Source: T1Sed10-7 sp047921175 | GTDB taxonomy: Bacteria > Actinomycetota > Nitriliruptoria > Nitriliruptorales > Nitriliruptoraceae | DNA length: 62,967 nt | Assembly: GCA_047921175.1 (NCBI GenBank) | Contig: JBLRWQ010000008.1 | Span: 1 to 62,967 of the forward strand | Direction: 5' to 3' | Part shown: piece by piece, positions 23,469 through 32,694 of the stretch | Position numbering within the stretch: position 1 is the first letter of the stretch | Layout of the letters: each line of letters opens with the position of its first letter | The notes under the pieces: model-generated | What the model was told of the DNA's origin: nothing | What the model saw: the letters and a program-made list of their open reading frames with translations, nothing else | Database searches by the model: none | Position numbers and translations under genes: made by a program

Positions 23469-25289
23469 ATGGACGCGCTCACGACCGAGATGATCCTGGT
23501 GCTGGCGGTGCTCCTCGGAGCGATCGTGCTGTTCGTCACCGAGGTGGTGCGGGTCGACGTCGCCGCGATCCTCGTCATGGTCACGGTCGGCCTGCTCGGG
23601 CTGCTGCCGGCCGCGGAGGTCTTCGCCGGCTTCGCCTCGAACGCGGTCATCTCCGTGATCGCGGTGATGATCATCGGGGCCGCCCTGGACCGGGTCGGCG
23701 TGATGCACGTGGTCGCGGCCTGGCTGCTCAAGGTCGGCGGGTCGACCGAGCGGCGGATCATGGCCTCGAGCTCGATGGCCGTCGGCGGTATCAGCGCGTT
23801 CATGCAGAACATCGGGGCCGCCGCGTTGTTCCTGCCCGTGATCGAGCGCATCTCGGAGCGCACCAAGGTGCCCTCCTCGCGGCTGCTGATGCCGATGGGC
23901 TTCGCCGCCATCCTCGGCGGGACCCTGACCCTGGTGGCGTCCGGACCGCTGATCCTGCTCAACGACCTGTTCGTGTCCTCGGCGGACAACCTCGGGATCG
24001 AGGTGGAGCCCTTCGGGCTGTTCGCCCCGACCCCGATCGGACTCGCGCTGCTACTGGGCGGGATCGCCCTGTTCGCCGTGGCCGGCCGGTGGCTGCTGCC
24101 GGCCGTCGAGGGGCGCCACAGCCCCGAGGATGACCTGCCGGGCATCGGCGCCCGCTACGGCCTGGACGGCCGACTCCACGCCGCGGCGGTCCAACGTGGC
24201 AGTGACCTCGCCGGCCGGACGGTCGCCGAGGTCGAGCGCGACCGCCCCGGTCTGCTGATCGCGGCCCTGGCACCCGTCGATGGCGAGCCGGCCCTGGCGC
24301 CCCACCGGGAGGCGGTCCTGGAGCCCGGCGCGGTCGTCGGGCTGACCGGGGACGAGGACGTCGTCACCGCCGCGGTGAGCGAGGAGCGGCTCCGTCCGCT
24401 CGGGTCGGGTGGGGACCCCTTCGCGACGCTCGTGAACCCGACCGAGGCCGGGATGGTCGAGGTCGCGGTCAAGCCCGGCTCCGACGCCGTCGGCGAGCGG
24501 GTCGGGGATCTCCGGCTCCGGGTCCGGTTCGGTGCCGCGCTGCTCGCCATCCACCACCGTGGCGAGGTCGTGGCCGAGGGTCTCCGGGAGCACCGGCTCG
24601 CCTCCGGGGACGTGCTGGTGCTGTTCGGGCCCTGGGAGCGCATGCGGGACGTGGATGCGGACCCCTCCTTCGTCGTGATCAGCGACCACCCCGCCGAACC
24701 ACCGCGCACGGCCAAGCGGTGGTGGGCGCTGGCCTCCTTCGCGGTGGCGCTGACGCTCGTCATCGCCGTGGACCTGCAGCTGTCGCTCGCGCTGATGGTC
24801 GGTGCGGCCGGCATCCTGGTCAGCGGCACCCTCACCCCCGACGAGGCCTACCAGGCGGTGAGCTGGAAGACCGTGTTCCTGCTCGCCGCCCTGATCCCGC
24901 TCGGGCAGGCGGTGGAGCAGACGGGGACCGCCGCGTGGATCGCCGAAGGGGTGATCGCTGCCACCGCCAACCTGCCGGGCTGGGCCATCCTGGCCACGGT
25001 GGGGCTGTTGACCACGGTGTTCACGCTGATCGTGTCCAACGTCGGTGCGACGGTGCTACTGGTCCCGCTGGCGGTCAACATCGCCGTCGGGGTCGACGCG
25101 GACCCCGCCGCCTTCGCGATGATGGTCGCGATCGCCGCCTCCAACGCCTTCCTGCTGCCGACCCATCAGGTCAACGCCCTGCTGATGGGGCCGGGCGGCT
25201 ACCGCGTCCTCGACTACGTGCGGGCCGGGACCGCGATGAGCGTGCTGTTCCTGCTCATCGCGGTGCCCATGCTGCTCCTGGTCACCTGA
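23469..25289 (+). CDS. SLC13-type anion permease with two RCK_C domains
   Basis: This 606-residue transporter has two membrane halves. The first (residues 1-215) contains FAGFASNAVISVIAVMIIGA, and the second (about 405-606) contains VSWKTVFLLAALIPLGQAVE and SNAFLLPTHQVNALLMGPGG. Two soluble TrkA-C/RCK_C modules lie between them (about 215-390). This is the arrangement of SLC13/SdcS-like permeases, several of which carry sulfate or dicarboxylates. The second anion permease beside the SulP gene suggests a task tied to sulfur oxyanions. The specificity is inferred. Confidence 0.82.
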   Translation: MDALTTEMILVLAVLLGAIVLFVTEVVRVDVAAILVMVTVGLLGLLPAAEVFAGFASNAVISVIAVMIIGAALDRVGVMHVVAAWLLKVGGSTERRIMASSSMAVGGISAFMQNIGAAALFLPVIERISERTKVPSSRLLMPMGFAAILGGTLTLVASGPLILLNDLFVSSADNLGIEVEPFGLFAPTPIGLALLLGGIALFAVAGRWLLPAVEGRHSPEDDLPGIGARYGLDGRLHAAAVQRGSDLAGRTVAEVERDRPGLLIAALAPVDGEPALAPHREAVLEPGAVVGLTGDEDVVTAAVSEERLRPLGSGGDPFATLVNPTEAGMVEVAVKPGSDAVGERVGDLRLRVRFGAALLAIHHRGEVVAEGLREHRLASGDVLVLFGPWERMRDVDADPSFVVISDHPAEPPRTAKRWWALASFAVALTLVIAVDLQLSLALMVGAAGILVSGTLTPDEAYQAVSWKTVFLLAALIPLGQAVEQTGTAAWIAEGVIAATANLPGWAILATVGLLTTVFTLIVSNVGATVLLVPLAVNIAVGVDADPAAFAMMVAIAASNAFLLPTHQVNALLMGPGGYRVLDYVRAGTAMSVLFLLIAVPMLLLVT

Positions 25290-25387
25290 GGAGCGGCTCG
25301 CAGGCGGCCGGTGCCGGCCCCGAGCAGAGCACCGCGAGTACGCTGCGGGACGGTCCGCGAGCCGGATCGTCGCCGATCGGAGTCGCC

Positions 25388-26164
25388 GTGTCCGCCGCCG
25401 GGGAGCACCACCACGGGGCGCGGCCCCTGTGGCAGCAGGTGCTGGATGACCTCGAACGCCGGATCACCGCCGGGGACATCGTCGACCGCTTCCCGACCGA
25501 CAAGGAGCTGACCGAGCAGTACGGGGTCAGCCGCCACACCGTTCGCGAGGCCGTGCGTCGGCTCCGCGCCCGGGGCCTGGTGGACCGGCAGCGCGGCCGT
25601 GGCAGCTTCCTCACCGACGCCGTGCTCGTGCAACCGCTCGGTGGCCTCTACAGCCTGTTCCGTGCCGTCGAGGAGGCCGGCCTGGAGCAGCGCTCCGAGG
25701 TGCTGTTCCGCGGCACCGAGCAGCGCGCACGGGCCGCCGCCCGGCTCGAGCTGCCTCCGGACGCGACCCTGGTCCGCATCGAGCGGCTGCGCTTCGCCGG
25801 CGGGGAACCCCTCGCGGTGGACGACACCTGGCTCCCCGAGGACCTCGGACGCCCGCTGCTGGAGGCGGACCTGACGCGGGCCGCCCTGTACGACCTGCTG
25901 TTCGAGTTGACCGACGTACGGTTCACCGCGGCCGAGGAGCAGCTCACCCCGATCGTCCCCGACGACGACCTCATCGCCACGCTCCACCTCGATGCCCACG
26001 AAGGGGTGCTCCAGGTCGACCGGCTGGCCTGGGCCGGGGAGCGACCGGTGGAGTGCCGGACCACCCTGATCCGCGGCCAGCGCTTCCGCTACGTGTCCAA
26101 CTGGCGCTCCGGGGACGCCACGCCCCCCACCAGCGCCTTCGTCGCGGTCCCCGAGCCGCACTGA
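25388..26164 (+). CDS. GntR/HutC-family transcriptional regulator
   Basis: This 258-residue repressor-type protein has a winged-helix DNA-binding domain (FPTDKELTEQYGVSRHTVRE, then VRRLRARGLVDRQRGRGSFL). A UTRA effector domain follows from about residue 95 (LEQRSEVLFRGTEQ, VRIERLRFAGGEPLAVDDTW). The GTG start at 25388 lies just before the domain. It sits between the SLC13 permease and the lipoprotein rhodanese and could control either. An inverted repeat at 26231-26247, right after the gene, is its most obvious nearby candidate site. Confidence 0.88.
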   Translation: MSAAGEHHHGARPLWQQVLDDLERRITAGDIVDRFPTDKELTEQYGVSRHTVREAVRRLRARGLVDRQRGRGSFLTDAVLVQPLGGLYSLFRAVEEAGLEQRSEVLFRGTEQRARAAARLELPPDATLVRIERLRFAGGEPLAVDDTWLPEDLGRPLLEADLTRAALYDLLFELTDVRFTAAEEQLTPIVPDDDLIATLHLDAHEGVLQVDRLAWAGERPVECRTTLIRGQRFRYVSNWRSGDATPPTSAFVAVPEPH

Positions 26165-26230
26165 CCGCGCGCCCGCTGCACGACGGGTGCGGCGAGGGAT
26201 GCCGGCCGGCATAGCCGTGCACCCGGCCGC

Positions 26231-26247
26231 GTTCGTACGGAACGAAC
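26231..26247. promoter_or_regulatory. Inverted repeat before the rhodanese lipoprotein gene
   Basis: GTTCGT-N5-ACGAAC is a perfect 6-bp dyad, 84 bp before the GTG at 26331 and 67 bp after the GntR gene. Its size and symmetry suit a GntR/HutC operator. Confidence 0.4.
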
Positions 26248-26330
26248 CCCGGCCGCATCGCCGAGCCCCCCGGCGGCAGGTCCGACCCGCCAGCGACCTG
26301 CCGCCTGCCTGCACCCCTCCGGAGCCCACC

Positions 26331-26759
26331 GTGACCATCACCCTGCGCCCGCTGCTCACCGTCGCCAGCCTGGCCGTCGCCGCCGTCGTGCTCGCCGCGT
26401 GCGGGACCGCGGACGCCGGCACCGCGACCGCCGACGCCCCGGGTGTCGTCGCGGTCGACGCCGACGATGCGGTGAGCCTGCTGGCCGAACGGGACGACCT
26501 GGTGGTGGTGGACGTCCGCACCCCGGAGGAGTTCGCGGAGGGCCATCTGGCCGGCGCCGAGCTGCTCGACATCTACGACCCGGCCTTCCGGGACGGGGTC
26601 GACGGCCTGGACCGGGACGCCGCCTACCTCGTCTACTGCCGCTCCGGCAACCGCAGCGGGCAGGCGGTCGCGCTCATGGAGGAGCTCGGCTTCACCGAGG
26701 TGTACGACGCCGGCGCACTCGACGCGCTGGCCGCGGCCGGTGCGGCCACGGATCGCTGA
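26331..26759 (+). CDS. Rhodanese-domain lipoprotein
   Basis: This 142-residue exported protein has a lipoprotein signal ending VLAAC (Cys24), a short Ala/Thr linker and one rhodanese domain (residues 40-138). The domain has Cys103 in the canonical loop CRSGNRSG. It would handle sulfane sulfur outside the membrane, complementing the cytosolic-facing YgaP-like proteins. GGAG precedes the GTG start. It is the last gene of the sulfur cluster. Confidence 0.85.
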   Translation: MTITLRPLLTVASLAVAAVVLAACGTADAGTATADAPGVVAVDADDAVSLLAERDDLVVVDVRTPEEFAEGHLAGAELLDIYDPAFRDGVDGLDRDAAYLVYCRSGNRSGQAVALMEELGFTEVYDAGALDALAAAGAATDR

Positions 26760-26819
26760 CCCGGTCGACGTCCCCACGGGTCGACGCGCCGACGCCGCGG
26801 TCGGGCAGCGACGCGGCGC

Positions 26820-27797
26820 TCAGTTCCACGGCAGGGCGCTGCGCTGCTGCCAGTAGGCCGTCGCCGGCTCCGCCACCGCGGCAAGCTCCTCGGCGAGCCC
26901 GGGCGGCAGCTGCACGTCGGCCGCGGCGAGGTTGCTGTCGAGCTGGGCGACGGTGGTCGCCCCGGACAGCACCACGTGCGACCAGGGCTGTGCCAGCGCG
27001 ACCGCGATCGCGAGCGCGTCGACACCGATGCCCAGCTCCCGTGCTGCGGCGGCGACCGGCGCGGGCGGACGACCGCGCGGGCTGAGCCGCCCGTTGGCGA
27101 CCGCTTCCTTCACGATCACCCCCCAGCCGGCGTCGGCGACCTCGGCCAGGGCCGCCCCGACCGAGGGCTCGAGCAGGTTCCAGGTGGCCTGGACCGACGC
27201 GAAGGGTCCGCCGCGCTCGGCGGTCACCTCGAGCGCGCGCCGCAGGGTGTCGGCCTGGCCCGGGCCGGTGAGCGACAGCCCGACGACCACCCCGCGGTCC
27301 GCCAGCTGCTGCAGCGCGTCCAGCACCCCGGCGTCGTCCAGCACCCCGGTGTCCAGGGACGCGGAGTGGATCTGGTAGAGGTCGAGGTGATCGCGCAGCA
27401 GGTCGCCGGTCTCGGCCAGCTGCCGGGTGAAGGTCCCGACCGAGTGGTCCTTGACCTCGTGGGTGTCGACATCGACCTTCCAGCCGGCGACGTAGGTGTA
27501 GCCCCACTTCGAGCCGACGGTGACCGTCGCCGCGCGTGCCGGATCGATCCGCAGCCAGTCGGCGAGGAAGGCCTCCGCGTAGCCGTAGGAGCGGGCGGCG
27601 TCGAGGTAGCGCACCCCGGCCGCGTAGGCATGGTCCAGCACCTCGCGCGTGCGGACGGCCAGGCCGGCGACGCTGCGGTCGGTGGCGACGTCCCCGCCGT
27701 GGCCGAGCGTGATGTACCCGGGGCGCCCGAGCGCGGCCAGACCGATCCCGATCGGGGTCACCTCGAGCGTCGTGCGACCGAACGGGATCCGCTCCAT
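26820..27797 (-). CDS. Aldo/keto reductase
   Basis: This 325-residue NADPH-dependent oxidoreductase has a TIM-barrel fold. Visible catalytic parts are the Asp and Tyr of RYLDAARSYGYAE, Lys in VGSKWGYTY and His in YQIHSAS. The opening RIPFGRTTLEVTPIGIGLAALG resembles D-threo-aldose or pyridoxal dehydrogenases of this superfamily. AGGAGGTG precedes the ATG. It faces the rhodanese lipoprotein gene tail to tail and diverges from the LiaF-like pair. The substrate is not evident. Confidence 0.88.
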   Translation of the reverse strand: MERIPFGRTTLEVTPIGIGLAALGRPGYITLGHGGDVATDRSVAGLAVRTREVLDHAYAAGVRYLDAARSYGYAEAFLADWLRIDPARAATVTVGSKWGYTYVAGWKVDVDTHEVKDHSVGTFTRQLAETGDLLRDHLDLYQIHSASLDTGVLDDAGVLDALQQLADRGVVVGLSLTGPGQADTLRRALEVTAERGGPFASVQATWNLLEPSVGAALAEVADAGWGVIVKEAVANGRLSPRGRPPAPVAAAARELGIGVDALAIAVALAQPWSHVVLSGATTVAQLDSNLAAADVQLPPGLAEELAAVAEPATAYWQQRSALPWN

Positions 27798-27971
27798 GGG
27801 GGCACCTCCTGAGGATCGGTCCACGACGCTACCGGTCGACCGCGATCCGCCGCCGGTCGGGACCTCGGACCCGTGACGGCCTGCTCGCGAGGCGGCAAGC
27901 TTGCAGCCCGGGCCGGTGGATCCGCTGCTGTGCGCCCCGGCCACCGTCGCCCCAGACCAGGAGCTGCCCTC

Positions 27972-28679
27972 GTGCCCCGCTCCCCCCGCCCCGGCCCGAC
28001 CCGCCGACTCGACGGCACCGTCGGGTTCGGCCTCATCCTGATCACCATCGGGGTGGTCCTGACCCTCGACAACCTCGACGTCGTCTCGGCCTCCGAGCTG
28101 CTGGCGGGGTGGTGGCCGGTCGTGGTCGTCGCGGCCGGGCTCTGGGCGGCGCTGACCGGCGGTCCCGTGGTCGGGGTGCTTCTCGCCGCCGTCGGTGGCC
28201 TCCTGCTGCTGTCCACGCAGGAGCTGGTCAGCGCCGGTGTGGGCCGCCTGGTGGTCCCGGGCGTGCTCGTGGTGCTCGGCGGCACGCTCCTGCAGGCCGG
28301 TCGCCGGGTCCGCTCGGCGCAGGTCACCCTCGTCGACGCGCTGGGACGCGCACCGGCCGAGGGCGACGGCTCCGGCGCGGGCCCCGCGCCGGCAGCCACC
28401 GCGATCTTCGGCGACGCCCGGCTGGTCGTCGACGACGTGGTACCGGCCGGCGGACGGGTCGTCGTCAGCGCCACCTCGGTGCTCGGCGACGTCCGGGTCG
28501 AGGTGCCGGCGGGCTGGCGGCTCGACGACCGCATCACGCGGGTGCTCGGTGACGTGCGGCTGCCGGCCGACGGCCGCGGGGCCCGTCGCGATGACGCGCC
28601 CGTGGTGGAGCTGCACGGGGTGGTGCTGCTCGGTGACGTGAAGGTCACCCAGCGCGCCGGATCCGGAGGTGCGGCATGA
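27972..28679 (+). CDS. LiaF-like membrane protein, copy 1
   Basis: This 235-residue protein has four closely spaced hydrophobic segments (residues 15-100). A cytosolic beta-rich domain follows with the repeated LiaF-type pattern AIFGDARLVV, SVLGDVRVEVP and RVLGDVRLP. In Firmicutes LiaF restrains an envelope-stress sensor kinase. No such kinase is adjacent here. The GTG start at 27972 removes a long basic upstream stretch. The stop overlaps the next gene in ATGA. Confidence 0.75.
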   Translation: MPRSPRPGPTRRLDGTVGFGLILITIGVVLTLDNLDVVSASELLAGWWPVVVVAAGLWAALTGGPVVGVLLAAVGGLLLLSTQELVSAGVGRLVVPGVLVVLGGTLLQAGRRVRSAQVTLVDALGRAPAEGDGSGAGPAPAATAIFGDARLVVDDVVPAGGRVVVSATSVLGDVRVEVPAGWRLDDRITRVLGDVRLPADGRGARRDDAPVVELHGVVLLGDVKVTQRAGSGGAA

Positions 28680-29380
28680 GCGGCAACGACGGTCGTCCAG
28701 CACGGGGCCGCGACGTCGGCGGGGCCGCGGCGAGGGTCCAGCGTCCGCTCGCGTCCGGGCTCACGGTGGCCGGTTCGGTGCTGCTGCTGGCGGGCGTGGT
28801 GCGCGTCCTGCTGGTGCTCGAGGTGCTCCCGAGCGAGGTGGGCGACGTCCTCGCCGCGTGGTGGCCGGCGCTCCTGGTGCTCGCTGGTGGGTGGCTGGCC
28901 ACGGCCGGACGCCGGCTGCTCGGCACCGCGACCGCGATCCTCGGGGTGCTGCTGCTGGCCCCGCGGGTCCTCCCGGATGGCTTCACGCTGCCGGTGCTGC
29001 TGATCGTGATCGGGCTGCTGGTGCTGCTCGGTGCCGGGGGAGGTCGCCGCTGGCTGCTGGGGAGCGACGGAGCGGTGGCGATCTTCGACGACGTCCGCTC
29101 CGGGACCGACGGTCGTCCGCCGGCCCGCTCCTACGTGGCGGTGTTCGGCGAGTCCGAGGGCCGGATCGACCCGGCCCTGACCGACGAGGGGCCGCTCGAG
29201 TGCCTGGCCGTCTTCGGGGACGTCACCGTGACGGTGCCGCCCGACATCGCGGTCGCCGTGACCGAGACGGCGGTGTTCGGCGAGGTCCGGACCCCACCGC
29301 CACCGACCGGGCCGCCCCGTGCGGTCGTGCCGGTTCGGGCGACGGCGGTCTTCGGGGACGTCCGGCTCGTGCGGGACTGA
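28676..29380 (+). CDS. LiaF-like membrane protein, copy 2
   Basis: This 234-residue partner of the preceding gene is translated from an ATGA overlap, with GGAGGTG before the start. It has the same plan: hydrophobic helices at residues 25-120, then a beta domain with recurring VFGESEG, AVFGDVTVTVP, AVFGEVRTP and AVFGDVRLV. The two proteins probably act as a pair at the membrane. A stress-sensing role is inferred from LiaF only. Confidence 0.75.
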   Translation: MSGNDGRPARGRDVGGAAARVQRPLASGLTVAGSVLLLAGVVRVLLVLEVLPSEVGDVLAAWWPALLVLAGGWLATAGRRLLGTATAILGVLLLAPRVLPDGFTLPVLLIVIGLLVLLGAGGGRRWLLGSDGAVAIFDDVRSGTDGRPPARSYVAVFGESEGRIDPALTDEGPLECLAVFGDVTVTVPPDIAVAVTETAVFGEVRTPPPPTGPPRAVVPVRATAVFGDVRLVRD

Positions 29381-29531
29381 CGGCCCGCTCTCCGGCGCTC
29401 GCGAGCGGTAGGCGCACGCCGGCAGAACATCTGCACGGTGCAACCGATACGCCTCCGGGTGATCGGGCGAACCTGCAGCGGCCACGGCGCGGACCGTGGA
29501 CCATGTTGCGCCCACCACCGAGGAGCACCCC

Positions 29532-32036
29532 GTGGACCGTCTGTTCGATGGGCTCGCCGCGTTCGTGGCCCGCCGCCCGGTCATCGTGCTCCTGCTGGTC
29601 CTGGTCGCCACCGGGGGGCTCGGGTTCTTCGCCGGGCAGGCGGTCCAGGACGACGGCATCGCGGTCGACAACGAGCTGTCGGCCGCGCTCGAGACGATCG
29701 ACGACACCTTCGGCGACCCCCAGTCGGTCCTGCAGGTCGTGGTCCAGACGACCGACGGACGCGACGTCCGCAACGTCGAGGCCCTGCAGGCGAGCCTGGA
29801 CATCCAGGCCGCGATCGAGGCCAGCGACCTGGCCGACAGCCTGATCGCCGGCGGCCAGCAGCCGCCGATCGCCTCCTTCCTCGGCGGTGCGGAGGCTGCG
29901 CTGGCGATGTCCGACCTCGACGTCGGCCTGCTCGACGACGAGGGGGTCCGCGACCTGCAGCAGCAGGCGTTGACCCAGCTTCCCCCGCAGGTCGCCGCAC
30001 TGTTCGCGGGCCTGCTCGGTGAGGGCGAGCCGCCGACGGCCGGCCTCCTGCTGGTGTTCCAGGCCACCGACGGGCTGGAGGATGGCGAGGCCGTCGCGCT
30101 CCAGCGCGACCTCGCCACGCTCATCAGCGACGTCGAGGTGGCGGACAGCATCCAGGTGGACCCGTTCTCCTTCGCGCTGCTGCTCACCAGCGGGGACCCC
30201 GGCCCGGAGATCGGACGGCTGTTCGGCACCGCCTTCCTCATCATCCTGGTCGTGCTGTTCTTCGTGTTCTGGATCAAGCCCGAGGCGGGTTCCCGGCTGC
30301 GGATCGGTCGGCGCACCGCCGCCGATGTCGGCCTGACCCTGGTCGTGATCGGCCTCTCGGTCGTGTGGATGCAGGGTGCGGGCGTCCTGCTCGGACCCGA
30401 CTACGCCGACCTCATCAACTACTTCTCGCCCGAGACGCAGATCGTCCCCATCCTGATCATCGGGCTCGGGGTGGACTTCGCCATCCACCTGCTGGCCCGT
30501 TACCGCGCCGAGGTGGGGGCCGGCCGCGACCCGGACCGCGGCTTCGCGACCTCCTACCGCACCGTCGGCCTGACCCTGCTGCTGTGCACGGCGGCCACCG
30601 CGATCGGGTTCCTGACCAACCTCGTCAGCCCGGTGGGCTTCCTCGCCACCCTCGGCGTGCTCGCCGCCGTCGGCATCATCGCGGCCTTCGTGCTGACCTT
30701 GACCGTCGTCCCGGCCGTCCGACTGCTACTGGACCGTCGCGCCGCCGCGAAGGGCGTGCTGCCCGTCCGCTCGCTGGGCACCCAGAAGGACGCCACCCTG
30801 CCGCGGGTGATCGGGCGGACCGCGTGGCTGGCGGAGCGCGCACCGGTCCCGACCCTGCTGGTGAGCATCCTGCTCGTCGTGCTCGGCGGCTACGGCTTCA
30901 CGCAGCTGGACAGCGAGTTCAACCTGACGGACTTCGTACCCCAGGACGAGCCGCTGCTGGAGGTCTTCGACACCCTCAGCGACGAGTTCGGTGGCGGCTT
31001 CGAGGAGTCCACCGAGGTGCTGCTCCGCGGCGACCTCGCGACCCCCGAGGCCCACAACGCCCTGGTCGCGTCGCTGGCACAGGCCGGTGAGCTGGCGGCG
31101 GTCGAGACCCTCGGCGACCAGCCCGACGCCACCTCGGTGGTGTCGGTCCTGGGCCAGGCGTTCGGTGACGTGGCGCTGGCCGGGCAGCTGGCGGCGCTCG
31201 GCGTCCAGCCGGACCTGACCGTGTCGGGCGACGCCGACGTGGCCGCGATCCACGAGCTGCTGGTGGAGGGCACCGAGGCCGGACGGACGGTCGTCGCCCC
31301 GCAGGGCGCCGACACCCTGGCGCGGGTCCGGCTGCGGACCAGCGCCGGGCAGGCCGGTGCCGCCGAGCTGGGGGAGGACCTCGCAGCGGCCTTCGCGCCG
31401 CTGAGCGACCAGGGCGTCCAGGTGGTGCCGGTCTCGCAGCAGATCCTGCAGGCCCAGATCGGCATCGACATCGAGGACTCCCAGATCACCTCGCTGCTGA
31501 TCGCGCTGGGTGCCGCGATGCTGCTGCTGGTGCTGCACTTCGGCATCGCGAACCGGCGGCCGCTGGTGGGGGTCATCACGGTCCTCCCCGTCGGGCTCGT
31601 GCTCGCCCTGACCTTCGGCACCATGGCCCTGACCGGGATCCCGCTGAACCCGGTCACCGCGACGCTCGCCGCCCTGTCGATCGGCATCGGGGTGCCGTTC
31701 ACGATCCACGTCACCTCGCGCTTCCTCGAGGAACGCCGCGTGGTCTACGACGGGGCCACGGCGCTCAGGCGCACGGTCTCCCAGACCGGTGGTGCGCTGG
31801 CGGGTTCCGCGCTGACCACCGCCATCGGCTTCGGGGTGCTGATCACCTCGACGCTGGTGCCCTTCGAGCAGCTCGGGTACGTGATCGTCTACGCGATCGC
31901 CTACTCGGTGGTGGCCTCGATCCTCGTGCTGCCGTCCATGCTGGCGCTGTGGGACGCCTACGACCGGTCGCGCAACGGCAACCCGTCGGCCGGACGCCTC
32001 GACTCGCCGGCACCCACCGCCGCCCCCGTGGGCTGA
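29532..32036 (+). CDS. MMPL/HAE3-type RND exporter, second copy
   Basis: This 834-residue paralogue of the exporter at 4802-7348 has the same two-half RND plan. Its helix-4 motifs read GLGVDFAIHLLARYRAE and SIGIGVPFTIHVTSRF. The first extracytoplasmic loop (residues 35-210) is rich in Gln and acidic residues. GTG 29532 is chosen because GAGGAG lies 7 bases upstream and the family helix starts directly after it. It follows the LiaF-like pair with its own 151-bp leader. The substrate is probably a lipid or hydrophobic compound, by family. Confidence 0.85.
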   Translation: MDRLFDGLAAFVARRPVIVLLLVLVATGGLGFFAGQAVQDDGIAVDNELSAALETIDDTFGDPQSVLQVVVQTTDGRDVRNVEALQASLDIQAAIEASDLADSLIAGGQQPPIASFLGGAEAALAMSDLDVGLLDDEGVRDLQQQALTQLPPQVAALFAGLLGEGEPPTAGLLLVFQATDGLEDGEAVALQRDLATLISDVEVADSIQVDPFSFALLLTSGDPGPEIGRLFGTAFLIILVVLFFVFWIKPEAGSRLRIGRRTAADVGLTLVVIGLSVVWMQGAGVLLGPDYADLINYFSPETQIVPILIIGLGVDFAIHLLARYRAEVGAGRDPDRGFATSYRTVGLTLLLCTAATAIGFLTNLVSPVGFLATLGVLAAVGIIAAFVLTLTVVPAVRLLLDRRAAAKGVLPVRSLGTQKDATLPRVIGRTAWLAERAPVPTLLVSILLVVLGGYGFTQLDSEFNLTDFVPQDEPLLEVFDTLSDEFGGGFEESTEVLLRGDLATPEAHNALVASLAQAGELAAVETLGDQPDATSVVSVLGQAFGDVALAGQLAALGVQPDLTVSGDADVAAIHELLVEGTEAGRTVVAPQGADTLARVRLRTSAGQAGAAELGEDLAAAFAPLSDQGVQVVPVSQQILQAQIGIDIEDSQITSLLIALGAAMLLLVLHFGIANRRPLVGVITVLPVGLVLALTFGTMALTGIPLNPVTATLAALSIGIGVPFTIHVTSRFLEERRVVYDGATALRRTVSQTGGALAGSALTTAIGFGVLITSTLVPFEQLGYVIVYAIAYSVVASILVLPSMLALWDAYDRSRNGNPSAGRLDSPAPTAAPVG

Positions 32037-32048
32037 GACCTCCCGCTG

Positions 32049-32085
32049 GCGGTCCGCTCAGCAGCGGTCCGCTCAGCAGCGGTCC
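32049..32085. repeat. 15-bp tandem repeat, about 2.5 copies
   Basis: The unit gcggtccgctcagca occurs at 32049-32063 and 32064-32078, with a partial third copy to 32085. It lies in the convergent gap after the second MMPL gene. No function is apparent; it may be a simple slippage repeat. Confidence 0.7.
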
Positions 32086-32169
32086 AGCCGGCAGGCGTCC
32101 ACCACGCGGCGGTGCGCCCGGCGGTGCTCCACCCCGCAGCCGGGCGGCCGCCTCGCTCGGTACCCCGGA

Positions 32170-32592
32170 TCAGCCGGCGGCGCCGTCCTGGCCCGCCCGG
32201 CGCTCGTCGAGCAGGACGCGCACCACGTCGCGGATCGAGACCACGCCCGTGACCACCCCGCGACGGGCCACCGCGAGGTGCCGGACCTCCGCGTCGCTCA
32301 TCGCTGCGGCCGCATCGAGCACGCTGGCGGCCTCCTCGACCTGGATCACGTCGGAGGTGGCGTAGTCGCGGACCCGCGCGTCGTCGAGGTCGACGTCCTC
32401 GGCGATGGCGGTCACGACATCACGCTCGGAGAACACCCCACGCACGCCGCGAGCATCGACGACCACGAGCAGCCCGACCGCGTCCGCAGCCAGGGCGTGC
32501 GCGGCCTCGCGCAGCGTGGCGGTGGGGGTGATCGTCGCCACCGGGGCGCCGACCAGCCTGCCGATGGGGTCGTTGAGGGTGACAACCGACAT
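32170..32592 (-). CDS. Two-CBS-domain protein
   Basis: This 140-residue protein consists of a CBS pair only. CBS1 is around VATITPTATLREAAHALAAD, and CBS2 is around VIQVEEAASVLDAAAAMSD. Each ends in the usual strand-helix (GVFSERDVVTAI, GVVSIRDVVRVL). Such proteins bind adenine nucleotides and act as energy or redox sensors. The ATG at 32590-32592 is chosen because GGCGAGGAG precedes it; a longer start 45 bases upstream lacks such a site. Confidence 0.85.
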   Translation of the reverse strand: MSVVTLNDPIGRLVGAPVATITPTATLREAAHALAADAVGLLVVVDARGVRGVFSERDVVTAIAEDVDLDDARVRDYATSDVIQVEEAASVLDAAAAMSDAEVRHLAVARRGVVTGVVSIRDVVRVLLDERRAGQDGAAG

Positions 32593-32694
32593 CAGCGGGC
32601 TCCTCGCCGGATCAGCACGTCGGGCCGGGGTCGTCACCGCACCGCCTGCACGGTGACGAGCAGAGGCTAGCGGTCGTCGCCCCCCACCTCGGTG

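Noticed and set aside
32049..32085. Iteron-like origin repeats
   Set aside because: There are only 2.5 short copies in a convergent gap, with no Rep gene and no AT-rich unwinding region.
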